64,000 nucleotides of DNA from Streptomyces sp. NBC_00376 (GTDB taxonomy: Bacteria > Actinomycetota > Actinomycetes > Streptomycetales > Streptomycetaceae), in contig NZ_CP107961.1 of the NCBI RefSeq assembly GCF_036077095.1, positions 558,001-622,000 on the forward strand. Reading direction: 5' to 3'. The notes under the pieces are model-generated. The model was not told the DNA's origin and did not search any database. It worked only from the letters and a program-made list of their open reading frames with translations. The translations under genes were made by a program, and so were the position numbers. Of the stretch, positions 52,403-63,491 are shown piece by piece. The first letter of the stretch is position 1; each line of letters opens with the position of its first letter.

Positions 52403-52506
52403 CCGGCGCCCAGGCGGGCGTCTGTGACCAGGCGTTCTCATCCCGCCTCAGCTGGCCCGGCCATTGCCCGGCCTTCAGGTCCCGGCCTGGAGGCCGGTGC
52501 GCAGGC

Positions 52507-52544
52507 CGGCGGCCCACCGCCGCTCAGGCGGCGGTGGGCCGCCG
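52507..52544 (+). terminator. Strong hairpin terminator
   Basis: 17-bp perfect stem (CGGCGGCCCACCGCCGC and inverse) with a TCA loop, about 100 bases after the small secreted protein gene. It separates that gene from the biosynthetic locus. Confidence 0.7.
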
Positions 52545-52670
52545 GAGCGGCCGGCGAGAATTCGCTGGTTCTCTCCATGTGCAGCCGGAGCCCCCGCGGC
52601 CCGGACCTCTGAAGCCAGCGAACCACGAGGCGAGGCCGGCTATTTGCTTCCTCTCCGCGCTCACGGCGCG

Positions 52671-52686
52671 GGCATACATGTATGCC
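52671..52686. promoter_or_regulatory. 16-bp perfect palindrome upstream of the DUF5988/KS/PKS genes
   Basis: GGCATACATGTATGCC, a perfect dyad typical of TetR-family or similar dimer operators, in an AT-richer stretch (52640-52800) 250 bases before the DUF5988 gene. Nothing else in 52403-52933 looks like a gene. Confidence 0.5.
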
Positions 52687-52933
52687 TGAAAAGTGATGCA
52701 CTTTTTCCCACTGCATGGTCACTGTACTGGTCGCTTCCTTCTTCAATTCCCTGTGTCGCGCCTGCTGAATGGATTCCGGTTTCTGATTCTCGCCTTTTCT
52801 GTCAAGTGCTCGCGAGTGAGGGGCCGGCGATTTCGTGCCGCGTTCCAGGTGAAGCGCTCTGGGGTGTGGTGTGCATGCGCGGAGTGTGAAATGGCGTCGA
52901 TCAGTCGCCCTCTACTGCCGACCGACATTGGAG

Positions 52934-53155
52934 ATGGAATTGTCCGACCGTATTCGAGTCAAGCTTTCCGGGGGCCCGGAATGGATTCCCATTCCTGTCG
53001 TATGGTACGTCCAGTCTCTGGAGACCCAAACCAAAGTGAAGATCCTTTGCGGCAACGCCTATGAACATTTCGATTTCTCGGGAAGTTACTCCCTCTATGA
53101 AGGTGAGCAGCTGCCCGTCTATCGCTGGTGCGGTCGCACATATGTGGCCGAATAG
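52934..53155 (+). CDS. DUF5988-type small protein
   Basis: 73 residues: RIRVKLSGGPEWIPIPVVWYV, KVKILCGNAYEHFDFSG, LPVYRWCGRTYVAE. The YEHF and (Y/F)RW..RT..AE pattern is that of DUF5988, a family seen mostly in actinomycete polyketide and peptide gene clusters; role unknown. The ATG is weakly supported (GGAG directly abuts it); 52871 is an upstream alternative. It sits 66 bases before the ketosynthase gene, same strand. Confidence 0.7.
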   Translation: MELSDRIRVKLSGGPEWIPIPVVWYVQSLETQTKVKILCGNAYEHFDFSGSYSLYEGEQLPVYRWCGRTYVAE

Positions 53156-53221
53156 GGCCATCCCGTGATCCTGAAGGGAAAATTCCATGATCAATCCATC
53201 AGCATCTGCTGCAGGTGACTC

Positions 53222-54538
53222 ATGACGCGGCGGACCGGAGGCCGAGCCCGGGATGCTGTGGTCACCGGCATCGGGCTGTGCCTTCCCGGTCCAGGGTCCC
53301 CGGTGTTCACCGCGGACGATCTCTGGAACGTCGCGTCCACCGGAACGTCCTGCCTCATCAAGAACGGCGTCTACTACGGCAGCGTGGACCTGCCGGACGA
53401 AACCTTCGATGAACGCGTGCCCGGGATTCCCGAGTTCTTCTCACGCCACTACACAGATGCCCACCGCTTCGGACTGGTGTCGCTGGCGCAGGCGTGCGCG
53501 GACGCCGGCCTCGAGACCCAGCACGATCTGGAAGAAGCCGCCATCCTGGTGGGCCGCGGCGGCGTGGACGCCAACGTCGACAGCTATCTCGCCGTCCTCA
53601 GGGCCGACCCCGCGACCTACCCAGTCGCGGACGCGCTGGAGATGTTCGTCGCGGCGGAACAAGCCATCACCCCCTCGGATGTTGCACTGGTCCAGGGCGC
53701 ACTCACGCGGTCCAAGGCCACGAACTTCACCGTCTCCTGCGGCTGCGCGTCATCTGCCCTTCAGATCGGCAACGCACAGCGCCTCATCGCCGCCGGTGAG
53801 GTCGATGTCGCCGTCGTGACCGGAGTCGACGTCTTCAGCGTCACGCTCATCCGCAACATCCAGCGTCTGCTGAGCGGGGCCCAGAGGGCCTACGACACCA
53901 TGCGGTCCCAGGACATGCCCAGCCTCCTGCCGTCGTTCGACGCCCTGATGCGCCCCTACGACCGGCGCGCAGAATGCATCAACCACGGCGAGGGGTCAGC
54001 GACCATCGTCATGGAGAGCAGGGAACACGCCTTCCGCCGGGACGCCCGCCCCTACGGACAAGTCCTGTCGCAGGCAACCACCCGCGACGGGCTGGCCAAT
54101 CCACTGGCCAGCGACGAGAGCGGAAAGGCACTGGTCTCCGCAGTGCGGCGATGCCTCGGTGACACCTGGGAGATCACCCAGGTGCCCTACATCCACGGCG
54201 GCAGCGACGGCAACGTCGTCGTCACAGCATTCGAGGCGAACGCCATCAAGGAACTGTACGGTCCCACGTCGAGCGACCTGCTCATGACTTCGCAGGAAGG
54301 CTGCTTCGGTCACAACGGCGCCCCGGCCGGCTGTCTCGGCGTGGCCCTGACCCTGCTCATGATGAACCACGGCCAGGTGTGCCCCACCGCCAACTGCGAA
54401 CAGCCGGCGCAACAGCTGACCTTCGATCCGGTTCCAGGAACAGCACCCCGCCGCCTCGACTTCGACTACGCCTTCAGCTTCAACTACCAAGTCGGGGGTG
54501 TGAAAAGCGCGATCCTGCTGGGAAGCCCCGACGTCTGA
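53222..54538 (+). CDS. Stand-alone beta-ketoacyl-ACP synthase
   Basis: 438 residues, thiolase fold. Nucleophile Cys175 in TVSCGCASSALQIGNAQRL, His325 in YIHGGSDGN (usual HGT position) and His364 in CFGHNGAPAG (usual GHxxGA), so the Cys-His-His triad is present although the motifs are atypical. N terminus RDAVVTGIGLCLPGPGSP; C terminus FSFNYQVGGVKSAILL. Likely joins acyl chains as an extra condensing enzyme or loads or releases the chain of the adjacent synthase; exact role unknown. AGGTGA 4 bases before ATG. Confidence 0.88.
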   Translation: MTRRTGGRARDAVVTGIGLCLPGPGSPVFTADDLWNVASTGTSCLIKNGVYYGSVDLPDETFDERVPGIPEFFSRHYTDAHRFGLVSLAQACADAGLETQHDLEEAAILVGRGGVDANVDSYLAVLRADPATYPVADALEMFVAAEQAITPSDVALVQGALTRSKATNFTVSCGCASSALQIGNAQRLIAAGEVDVAVVTGVDVFSVTLIRNIQRLLSGAQRAYDTMRSQDMPSLLPSFDALMRPYDRRAECINHGEGSATIVMESREHAFRRDARPYGQVLSQATTRDGLANPLASDESGKALVSAVRRCLGDTWEITQVPYIHGGSDGNVVVTAFEANAIKELYGPTSSDLLMTSQEGCFGHNGAPAGCLGVALTLLMMNHGQVCPTANCEQPAQQLTFDPVPGTAPRRLDFDYAFSFNYQVGGVKSAILLGSPDV

Positions 54539-54571
54539 GCCGCTGTTCCCTCAGCCGTCTCATTGTTCACA

Positions 54572-54599
54572 GGCCGTCGCCCTAGGGGAGGCGACGGCC
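54572..54599 (+). terminator. Hairpin between the ketosynthase and PKS genes
   Basis: 10-bp stem (GGCCGTCGCC and inverse) with an 8-base loop, 34 bases after the ketosynthase stop. It suggests the PKS gene may have its own promoter in 54600-54764. Confidence 0.55.
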
Positions 54600-54764
54600 C
54601 AGCCCCCGCTCCACCGCCTCTCACACCCCCCACCGCCCCGGCCCGGACGGCCCACACGCACGCACGTACACACCGGTGCGCACTTTGCCCTCTACCGCCT
54701 GGCACACCTCCTTCGTCCCGAGCCGCATACACCGCCGCCACCCGCGAACGTCAAGGAGAACCCC

Positions 54765-57700
54765 GTGGCCCACCGCACGCACCCCCGTCACCAAGTGAAC
54801 CCGCCCATCGCCGTCATCGGCATGGGCTGCCGACTTCCCGGAGACGCCGACTCCCCGGCCGCCTTGTGGCGTCTGCTGGTCAAGGGCCGCGAAGCAGTGA
54901 GCACTCCACCACCCGGCCGCGAGATGACCAACCCCGAGGACGGGCTGCCCTCCCACGCCCAACCCGTCTTCCATCGAGGTGGTTACCTGAAGGACATCTC
55001 ACGGTTCGACGCGGACTTCTTCGGGGTTTCCGGACGCGAGGCCGACGTACTCGATCCCCAGCACCGGCTGCTGCTGGAGGTCGCCTGGGAGGCCCTCGAA
55101 CATGCCGGGCTGCCACCCGAGCGGCTCGCCGGCTCCCCGACAGGCGTCTTCACGGGGCTGAGCTACAACGACTACATGGACCAGCTGGCCGGCCAGCCCC
55201 AGGAACTCGAAGGCTCCATCCTGACAAACGGGCACTGCGTCGCCGCCGGCCGCCTCTCCTACCTCCTCGGCCTGCACGGCCCCAGTCTCGCCGTCGACAC
55301 CGCCTGCTCGTCCTCCCTGGTCGCGTTCCACCTGGCCTGCGAGTCACTGCACCGCAATGACTGCGATCTCGCCCTGGCCGCCGGCGTCACCCTCATGCTC
55401 GCCCCGCGCATCACCCGCTCCTTCGCCAGGATGGGCATGCTGTCCCCGACCGGACACTGCCACACCTTCGACGCCGCCGCAGACGGATTCGTCCGCGGCG
55501 AGGGCTGCGGCGCCGTCGTCCTCAAACGCCTGGCCGATGCCCGCAAAGACGGCGACCGTATCCTCGCCGTCGTCCGCGGATCCGCCGTAAACCAGGACGG
55601 ACGCTCCGACGGCCTCGCCGCCCCCTCCCTCACCGCCCAGCAGACCCTCTACCGCACAGCACTCGACCGGGCCGGTGTCGACCCCGCCCGCATCTCGCTG
55701 GTCGAAGCCCACGGCACGGGCACCCCCGTCGGTGACCCCGTCGAGTTCGCCAGCCTGGCCGCCGTTTACGGCAACGGCCTCTCCCCATGCGCCCTGGGCT
55801 CGGTCAAGACCATCCTCGGCCACCTGGAACCCGCCGCAGGCATCACCGGGCTGATCAAGACCGTGCTGTGCCTTCAGCACGGGACCATCCCACCCAACCT
55901 CCACTTCACCCGATGGAACCCGGCCATCGCCGCAGACACCACCCGCTTCTTCGTCCCGGTCGACTGCACCCCGTGGCCCGGCAACCAACCGGTCAGACTG
56001 GCCGCAGTCTCCTCATTCGGCTTCTCCGGCACCAACGCCCACGTCATCCTGCAGCAACCTCCAACCCCCCGCCGTCCCAGCCTGCCCGCCCCCCGCAAAC
56101 CTCGTCCCTCCCCGGCCGAGGTGATCCTCGTCGCGGCCGGATCCCACCAAGCCCTTCCGGACGCCGCCCGCCGCCTGGCCGACTGGCTGGACAACGACGG
56201 CGCCAACACCCCGCTGCGGGACACCGCCCACACCTTGGCCCTACGCCGCAGCCCCGGGCGAGGACGCCTCGCGGTCCTCGCCCGTTCCCGCACCGAAACG
56301 GTCGACGCGCTCCGACTGTTCGCCGACGGCCTGCCGCACCCAGCCCTCATCCCAGGCACAACCGACGTCACCGCCCCCCGCCAACCCGTATGGGTGTTCT
56401 CCGGACAGGGCTCCCAATGGCCCGGCATGGGCCGCGAACTCCTCGCCCACGACAAGGCCTTCGCCAAAGCCCTGAACGAAGTGGACGCACTCATCCGCAA
56501 CGAGGCAGGATTCTCCGTCCTGGGACTGATCCGGGCCGGCGAACCCATCACAGGATGTCCAAAGGTCCAACCAGTCCTCTTCGCCCTGCAGATCGCCCTC
56601 GCCGCGACATGGCAGGCACATGGCGTCCGACCCGCCGCCGTCATCGGCCACTCCATGGGGGAGGCCGCAGCCGCAGTCGTGGCCGGAGCCCTCACCCTCG
56701 CCGACGGCGTCCGCGTCATCTGCCACCGCTCGGCACTACTGGAGCGAATTGCCGGGACAGGAGCGATGGCCAGCGTCGGCCTGGCCCAGACCACCGTGGA
56801 AGCCACCCTCGCCGACGCCGGGGCCGACGCCGTCTCCGTGGCAGTTCTGGCCGCGCCCGACACCACCATCATCTCCGGCGACGCCGACCAGATCACCCAC
56901 CTGACCAGCCAATGGGACCAGCTCGGCATTCCCGCCGCTCTCATCGCCGTCGACGTCGCCTCCCACAGCCCTCACGTCGACTCCCTCCTGCCCGATCTGC
57001 ACCAGGCACTCTCCAGCCTGACCCCCCGCCCACCCCGGATCCCCTTCTACTCCACCGTGACCGAAGACCCCCGCCACACCTCCCTCCTCGACGCCGCCTA
57101 CTGGTGCGACAACCTGCGCCGCCCCGTCCGCTTCCACCCCGCCGTCGTCGCCGCCGCCCAGGACCGCCACCAGATCTACATCGAGATCTCGCCCCACCCC
57201 GTGGTCACCCAATCCCTCACCGACAGCCTGACCGAACTGGTACCCGACGCCGTGGTCCTGCCTACATTGCGCCGCGCCCAGGACGAACCCACCACCTTCC
57301 GGGCCCAGCTGGCCACCCTCCACTGCAACGGCGGCACCGTCGACTGGACCCACCTGTACGGCGAAGACAACCTGGTGGACGCCCCCACCATCACCTTCGA
57401 CCGCACCCACCACTGGGCCGTCGGCCGGACCACACCAGCCCATGTGGACGCCCTGCCCGGCCGACACACCGAGACCCCCGGCGACCAGGTCCGCCACACC
57501 TGGAGCGCCGCCGCGCCAGCCCTCCACCTTCCCTGGCTCAACGACCACCACGTCCACGGCACCCCCATCCTCCCCGGCGCCGGCTTCTGCGCCCTCCTCC
57601 ACACCACAGCCCACGCCGCACTCACCAGCGTGCCCACGGACATCGGCCTCACCGACATCACCTTCCAAGACCTCCTGCGCCTGGACGACGACACCCAGAT

Positions 57701-58580
57701 GAGCACCACCGTCACACTCACCAACGGCGAGCAGGCCGCCTGCGAGGTCCACTCCCGAAACCCGGACGGCTCCTGGCAACTGCACGCCGCAGCCATTGCC
57801 CGCCGCGGGCCCGCACCCCACGACGCCCGCCCCACATCCGTGCCCAGCCTCAGCGACAGGCACCCCGTCCCCCTCGACCCCGCCAGGCTCTACGCCGCCC
57901 TGCGTGCCTGCGGGCTCGAACACGGCCCCGCCTTCACCGGCATCACCACGTTGCACACGACGAGCCACCGGGACAGCTTCTGGGCCGACATCCAGCTACC
58001 GCCCACCGCGCGCACTCCCGAACCCGCCCTCAGCATCCACCCCGTCCTCCTCGACCTGTGCCTCCAACTACTGGTAGCGGGAATCGGCTTCGAGAGCACC
58101 CCTGCACCAATCCTGCCGCTCCAGGTCCGCGCCCTGCGGATCCTCGGAGACCCCACCCAGGCCGCCCACGCCCACGCACGGGTAACCGAAAACAACGGTA
58201 CGACGCTCGCCGGAGACGTCCGTGTCCTGAACGCCCAAGGCCAGCCCCTACTCGCCCTTGACGGCGTGCGGTTCACCCGCCGCGAACCCACCCAAGACAA
58301 CGCCGTCGACCAGTGGTTCATGCAACACGGCTGGCACCGAACACCCTCCCCCCGCACGACAACGACCCCACCCGGAAACTGGCTCATCATGGACGAAGGG
58401 GACGGCCAGGGCGAACACCTGGCCACGCTCCTACGCGCCGCCGGCGCCCAGACGGAGGTACGGGAATACCCCTCGGACGCGGAGGAACTTGCACCCCTAG
58501 CCGCAATACCGGTGACTTTGTTGGTGGTGGGTCGTTGGGTGTGGTGTGCCAAGGCCTGGACAGGTGAAGTCGTCGGGTGA
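54765..58580 (+). CDS. Type I polyketide synthase, N-terminal part (KS-AT-DH), cut by IS4
   Basis: Native sequence runs to 58503 (1246 codons); the last 25 codons are IS4 sequence. KS: Cys181 (DTACSSSL), His316 (EAHGTGT), His353 ([10 protein letters not shown]). AT from about residue 540: Ser630 in GHSMGEAAA, and VASHSPHVD (His734), close to mycocerosic acid synthase and closer to the methylmalonyl-type YASH than HAFH. DH: His928 in [11 protein letters not shown] and Asp1097 in [12 protein letters not shown] start with AAGGAG 8 bases upstream. As it stands it makes a truncated, non-productive synthase lacking ER, KR and ACP. Architecture and total length fit mycocerosic-acid-synthase-like enzymes. 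Confidence 0.92.
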   Translation: MAHRTHPRHQVNPPIAVIGMGCRLPGDADSPAALWRLLVKGREAVSTPPPGREMTNPEDGLPSHAQPVFHRGGYLKDISRFDADFFGVSGREADVLDPQHRLLLEVAWEALEHAGLPPERLAGSPTGVFTGLSYNDYMDQLAGQPQELEGSILTNGHCVAAGRLSYLLGLHGPSLAVDTACSSSLVAFHLACESLHRNDCDLALAAGVTLMLAPRITRSFARMGMLSPTGHCHTFDAAADGFVRGEGCGAVVLKRLADARKDGDRILAVVRGSAVNQDGRSDGLAAPSLTAQQTLYRTALDRAGVDPARISLVEAHGTGTPVGDPVEFASLAAVYGNGLSPCALGSVKTILGHLEPAAGITGLIKTVLCLQHGTIPPNLHFTRWNPAIAADTTRFFVPVDCTPWPGNQPVRLAAVSSFGFSGTNAHVILQQPPTPRRPSLPAPRKPRPSPAEVILVAAGSHQALPDAARRLADWLDNDGANTPLRDTAHTLALRRSPGRGRLAVLARSRTETVDALRLFADGLPHPALIPGTTDVTAPRQPVWVFSGQGSQWPGMGRELLAHDKAFAKALNEVDALIRNEAGFSVLGLIRAGEPITGCPKVQPVLFALQIALAATWQAHGVRPAAVIGHSMGEAAAAVVAGALTLADGVRVICHRSALLERIAGTGAMASVGLAQTTVEATLADAGADAVSVAVLAAPDTTIISGDADQITHLTSQWDQLGIPAALIAVDVASHSPHVDSLLPDLHQALSSLTPRPPRIPFYSTVTEDPRHTSLLDAAYWCDNLRRPVRFHPAVVAAAQDRHQIYIEISPHPVVTQSLTDSLTELVPDAVVLPTLRRAQDEPTTFRAQLATLHCNGGTVDWTHLYGEDNLVDAPTITFDRTHHWAVGRTTPAHVDALPGRHTETPGDQVRHTWSAAAPALHLPWLNDHHVHGTPILPGAGFCALLHTTAHAALTSVPTDIGLTDITFQDLLRLDDDTQMSTTVTLTNGEQAACEVHSRNPDGSWQLHAAAIARRGPAPHDARPTSVPSLSDRHPVPLDPARLYAALRACGLEHGPAFTGITTLHTTSHRDSFWADIQLPPTARTPEPALSIHPVLLDLCLQLLVAGIGFESTPAPILPLQVRALRILGDPTQAAHAHARVTENNGTTLAGDVRVLNAQGQPLLALDGVRFTRREPTQDNAVDQWFMQHGWHRTPSPRTTTTPPGNWLIMDEGDGQGEHLATLLRAAGAQTEVREYPSDAEELAPLAAIPVTLLVVGRWVWCAKAWTGEVVG

Positions 58581-59972
58581 GCGGTTGTCGGACCGGATCG
58601 CTCTGGGTGTGCTGACGCGGGTGTTTCCGCCCGAGTTGGTGGATGAGGTGGTTGTTGGGTGTGGGCGTCTGGAACAGCGGTCGCGGCTGTTGCCGGCCCG
58701 GGTGGTGGTCTATTTCGTGCTCGCGATGTGTCTGTTCTCCGGGCAGGGCTATGAGGAGGTGGCCCGACTGCTGACGCAGGGGCTGGAGCGGGTGCGGCGG
58801 TGGGAGAAACCGTGGCAGGTGCCCACGACAGCGGCGATCGGCCGGGCCCGCCGGCGATTGGGGCCGGAGCCGTTGAAGGTGCTGTTCGCGCGAGTGTGCC
58901 GGCCGGTGGCCGCCCCGGACACTACTGGTGCCTGGTATCGGCAGTGGCGTCTGGTTGCGGTGGACGGCACGGTCTTCGATGTGCCGGACACCGGGGCGAA
59001 CAGCGATTTCTTCGGCCGGCCCGGCTCGGGCCGGGGACAGCAGCGCAGTGCCTACCCGCAGGTGAGGGTCGCTGCGCTGGTGGAGTGCGGGACACACGCG
59101 GTGTTCGCCGCGGCGACCGGCCCGCTGTCGGTTCATGAACAGCAGTTGATTCCCGGCCTGCTGGGCCGGCTCGAGCCGGGAATGCTGCTGATGGCCGACC
59201 GCGGCATCACCGGCTTCGAGCTGTGGCGGGCCGCCTCGGACACGGGCGCGGACCTGTTGTGGCGCGTCCGGAAGAACATCGTGCTCCCGGTCCTCGAAGC
59301 CTTCGACGACGGCTCCTACCTGTCCGAGATCGTTGCGGCAGGCGACCGCAAGCACCGGGACCCGGTCCGGGTCCGCGTCATCGAGTACACCCTCGGCCGC
59401 GAGGACGCCGACACGGTCTACCGGCTGATCACGACCATCTGCAACCCGCAGGAGGCCCCTGCGGCCGACCTGGCGGGCCTCTACCATCAACGCTGGGAGA
59501 TCGAGAACACCCTGGACGAGATCAAGACCCATCAGGGCGGACACCGCCTCGTCCTCCGCTCCCAGTACCCCGATGGCGTCGAGCAGGAAATCTACGGTTT
59601 CCTTCTTGTCCACCACGCACTCCGGGACGTCATGCACCACACCGCTCACCAGGCCGGCCTCGACCCCGACAGACTGTCCTTCACCCGCACCCTTCGCATC
59701 GCTCGCCGCCACGTCACCGACCAGGCGGCACTTTCCCCCCTCACGACTCAGTCGAGCCCTGACCCACGCCATCCGTGAGCTGCTGGAACGACTCCTGCCA
59801 CCCCGCAGGCAACGCTCCAACCCCCGTGTCATCAAACGCAAGATGGCCAACTGGCACCTCAAACACACCCACCACCGCAACCCACCCCGACCACCCGCAG
59901 CAGCAATCACACTCATCCCGCCCACCAAACCCGCCAGCAGACGCCAGAAGAGCACCTAAATCACCGGTATTG
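58504..59972 (+). mobile_element. IS4-family element, copy 2, inside the PKS gene
   Basis: 1469 bp, same ends as copy 1 (CAATACCGGTGA...TCACCGGTATTG), flanked by a perfect 10-bp duplication CCCCTAGCCG (58494-58503, 59973-59982). Same orientation as the host gene. The intact duplication and near identity with copy 1 point to a recent insertion. Confidence 0.95.
58546..59778 (+). CDS. IS4-family transposase (copy 2)
   Basis: 410 residues, same DDE and YREK-like motifs as copy 1 (VAVDGTVFD, LLMADRGI, YHQRWEIENTLDEIKTHQ); differs at a few residues (LTRVFPPELV, APDTTGAW, SAYPQVRV). Intact. Confidence 0.9.
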   Translation: MPRPGQVKSSGERLSDRIALGVLTRVFPPELVDEVVVGCGRLEQRSRLLPARVVVYFVLAMCLFSGQGYEEVARLLTQGLERVRRWEKPWQVPTTAAIGRARRRLGPEPLKVLFARVCRPVAAPDTTGAWYRQWRLVAVDGTVFDVPDTGANSDFFGRPGSGRGQQRSAYPQVRVAALVECGTHAVFAAATGPLSVHEQQLIPGLLGRLEPGMLLMADRGITGFELWRAASDTGADLLWRVRKNIVLPVLEAFDDGSYLSEIVAAGDRKHRDPVRVRVIEYTLGREDADTVYRLITTICNPQEAPAADLAGLYHQRWEIENTLDEIKTHQGGHRLVLRSQYPDGVEQEIYGFLLVHHALRDVMHHTAHQAGLDPDRLSFTRTLRIARRHVTDQAALSPLTTQSSPDPRHP

Positions 59973-59982
59973 CCCCTAGCCG

Positions 59983-62591
59983 ACACCTTCGGCCAACACC
60001 TGACCACCCCAACAAACCCCTGGCGCGCCGTAGTCCTGCTCTTCCGCGCACCGACCGCCCCCCACACCGACCCCGTCCAAGGCGCACAGCAGCGAGCACG
60101 GCGACTGCTTGCTTTCGCCCAGGCTGCCGACGAGCACCGCGGAGCATGGCGCCTGTACGCCGTCACCCGGCACGCCTACGCCGTCACCGAAGACGAGTCC
60201 GGCCACCCGGCCCACAGCACCGTGCGCGGCGTGGCACGCGTCATGGCCGTCGAGCAGCCCCACATGCGACCGACCCTCATCGACACCGACCCCGGCGAGA
60301 ACGGGCTGCGAGCCCTTGCCGTCGAACTCCTCGCCGACGCACCCGAAGACGAGGTCGCACTACGCGGTGACACCCGACACATTGCCCGCATTAACCGCGC
60401 CCCCATCACCCCCACCGAACGCACCGCCTGCGCCACCCGAACCGTCCGATTCGGACAGGACGGGTTCCGCCTGCGCGTCGGACAGCTCGGCAATCTCGAC
60501 AGTCTCGAACTCGCCGCGACCGGCCGCCGCCAGCCCGGCGAAGGCGAAGTCGAAGTACGTGTCGACGCCACAGGCCTCAACTTCCGCGATGTCCTGACCA
60601 CCCTCGGCATGCTCGGCTCCAAGCCGGACACCCCCTACCGCATCGGCTTCGAGTGCGCAGGCGAAATCAGCGCCGTAGGACCCGGCGTGCACCACCTCCG
60701 CCCCAAAGACAACGTGCTCGCCGTCCAGCTCGAGGGCGGCGCCTTCGGCTCCTTCATCACCCTCCCCGCCGCAGCCGTCACCCCCCTGCCACCCACCCTC
60801 TCACCCACCACTGCAGCAGGACTGCCCACGGCTTACCTCACCGCCTGGTACGCGCTGCGGCACGTCGCCCAGCTCGCCCCGGGCGAACGCGTACTCATCC
60901 ACTCCGCTACCGGAGGCACCGGCCTGGCCGCAATCGCCGTCGCCCGCCTGCTGGGCGCGGACATCCTGGCGACGGCCGGCAGCGAAGAGAAACGGCACCA
61001 CCTGCGCGGCATGGGAATCCGCTGTGTCATGGACTCGCGCACCCTGGACTTCGCCGAACAGACCCGCCAAGCCACCGACGGCCAGGGAGTCGATGTCGTC
61101 CTCAACTCCCTATCAGGCCCCGCCGTCCGAGCCGGCCTTGAAAGCCTGCGCCCGTTCGGCAGGTTCATCGAACTCGGCGTACGCGACATCCTGGCTGACG
61201 CGCCCCTCAGGCTCGCCCCCCTGCGCCACAACATCACTTTCAGCACCGTCGACCTCATCGAACTACAACAGCGGCGCCCGGAGCTATTCGCCACAGTCTT
61301 CCGCGAGGCCATGGGCCAAATCGCCGCCCAGCGGCTCAAACCGCTCCTGTGTACCGAGTACCCGCTCGACCGAGCAGCAGACGCCTTCCACCTGATGGCC
61401 CGTGCCGGTCACATCGGCAAGATCGTTCTAACCGTCCCCGACCGGGGAGAGACCACGGCCGTGCTGCCCGACGGACCACCCGTCGTCCGCACCGACGGCG
61501 CCTATATCATCACCGGTGGTCTGGGAGGCCTGGGACTGGCCACCGCCCGCTGGCTGGCTGAACAAGGAGCCAGCCGCATCATTCTCAACGGCCGCCGGTG
61601 CCCCTCACTCGAAACCGCACGGGACATCAACGAACTCGCCTCCAGCACCACGGTCGTCCTCGGCGACATCTCCCGGCCCGACACCGCCCAGCGACTGGTC
61701 ACCGCCGCCACCACCGGGGGTGTGCCCCTGCGCGGAATCGTGCACTGCGCCATGGTCCTTGACGACGCGGCACTGGCCACCGTCCGGGACCACCAGCTCA
61801 AGCGGGTATGGGCCCCCAAGGTCACCGGTGCCTGGAACCTCCACCAGGCCACCGCGACCCACTCGCTGGACTGGTTTGTTCTGTACTCGTCGATGAGTTC
61901 CCTTCTGGGCAACGCCGGGCAAGGAACATACGCGGCAGCCAACGCCTGGCTCGACGCGTTCGCCACCTGGCGCACCCGCAACGGCTCGCCCACACTGGCC
62001 GTCGACTGGGGCCCCTGGGGCGAAACGGGGCAGGCTGTCGACTTCGCCGAACGCGGCTACGAGACGATCCCCACCCGCAAGGGACTAGAGGCTCTGCACT
62101 CCCTCCTTGCCCACCAGCGGGTCCAGACGGCAGTCATCCCGGGTCCGGCTCAGACCTGGATCCCCAGCGCCGCCGCGTACTCCAGCCTCTTCGAGCTCCT
62201 CGCTCCAGCTCCGTCCGAAAGCGCCGAACCCGTCACGGACGGGGACAATACCCTGAAACGCCCCCAGGGCGGCATCCGGTGCCGACTCGAGGCCCTGCCC
62301 GCTGGCATCGCCCGTCAGACTGCCCTGGAGAGCTACCTGGCTGACCACATCCGTGCCATCCTGCGTACCGGCAGCAGCACGCTTGACCCGCATACCCCCC
62401 TCAAGTCCCTCGGTTTCGACTCGCTCCTTGCCACGGAACTGCGCATCCGCCTCGATACCGACCTCGATGTCCGCCTGGCCAGCAACTTCGTCTGGCAGCA
62501 CCCCACCGTCGCCTCCCTCGCCACAGCCTTGGCCATCCACATGGGCCTGGCCCCACGGGATGAACCGCCCCATTCCGGCTCCAGCTCGTAG
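59983..62591 (+). CDS. Type I polyketide synthase, C-terminal part (ER-KR-ACP)
   Basis: In frame with the 54765 gene once IS4 and one 10-bp repeat are removed (...APLA joins DTFGQHL). In rejoined numbering: ER about 1408-1730 with NADPH motif ATGGTGLAAIAVARLLG; KR about 1750-1950 with TGGLGGLG, an LDD motif (B-type) and Tyr1896 in GTYAAANAW; ACP with Ser2060 in LGFDSLLATEL for the phosphopantetheine arm; end at 2115. No thioesterase, so release needs another enzyme. As it stands it has no native start, though the frame is open back into IS4 (59775). All catalytic residues are kept, so decay has not begun. Confidence 0.92.
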
Positions 62592-62898
62592 CGCTCAGGC
62601 AGCAGTGGTTCACCGCCCGGCGAGCTGATGCATACGTGTTCCCCTCCGGGCGCGGGCGCAGTCGAGATGGGCCCGCGTTGTCGCCGAATTCCTGTGCAAC
62701 CTGCTGCCGCGCCCGATCATGTGCTCCGGCTGGGTGGGGCCGAGGCGGTGACAGGCCGTCTACTCTCATGTGGGGCCGCTCCCGCCCGGTGGTGACCTCA
62801 CCTCGAAGCCGATGCCACCACCGGGCTCATCGCTGGCCCACGGGAAGTGCGGGATGTATCGATCCCTCAGGTGCCGGTGCTCCGGGGCAGGTTGCGGG

Positions 62899-63299
62899 GG
62901 TGTTCTCGAAGCCGCCCGCCGCTACCGCGGAGAACGCGGCCACCTGCGGCCCTCGGCCGGCACCGTCATCGAAGGCACCGACCTGACTGTATGGCTGACC
63001 CGGCAGCGCTCCGCTCACCGGCGCGGCACCCTAGCCCCGGACCGGGCCTCGGCCCTGGACGAACTCGGCATCGACTGGACCCCCGGCCGCGGCATGGCCG
63101 ACGTACGGACCGAACACGCGTGGCAGAACCGGCTCGACGACGCCCGCCAGTTCCACGCCACCTCACCCCACCCGCACCCACCGTCGTCAAAGGCCGACGC
63201 CTCGACGCCTGGCTCAGCGTGCAGCGCACCCGCCGTAACCAGGGGCGCCTCACACCCCAGCAGACCGCAGCTCTCGACGAGCTGGGGATCCGCTGGTGA
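62899..63299 (+). pseudogene. Helicase-associated (HA) repeat relic, frameshifted
   Basis: Frame one: RRYRGERGHLRPSAG...LTVWLTRQRSAHRRGTLAPDRASALDELGIDW, one HA repeat. It shifts near 63150-63190 into a second frame: APTVVKGRRLDAWLSVQRTRRNQGRLTPQQTAALDELGIRW-stop, a second repeat with a natural end. Known: HA repeats form the C-terminal tail of large Streptomyces helicases common near ends of linear chromosomes and plasmids. The helicase body is absent. 62592-62898 holds nothing recognisable. Confidence 0.7.
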
Positions 63300-63491
63300 G
63301 GAGGCCGGACGGCGAACCCGTCCGCGAGATCAACATCGCTGCGCTCGCCGGGTCCGGGGTGATCGGAGGACATCCGGGACGGGCGCTCAAGCCAAGTAGT
63401 CCGACTCGTCAGAGAACTGGTCCACAGGCGTCCCTGAATGCATTGTTTTGTGATGGTTCGGTGCGTCATTCGCATCCGATATCGAACAGGC

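Noticed and set aside
53222..54538. Calling the stand-alone ketosynthase a chain-length factor of a type II PKS
   Set aside because: It keeps the nucleophile Cys (CGCASS) and both His, and no partner KS-alpha or stand-alone ACP is adjacent.
55787..58261. 824-residue frame overlapping the PKS gene
   Set aside because: Almost wholly Pro/Arg/His, the typical shifted-frame product of a high-GC gene.
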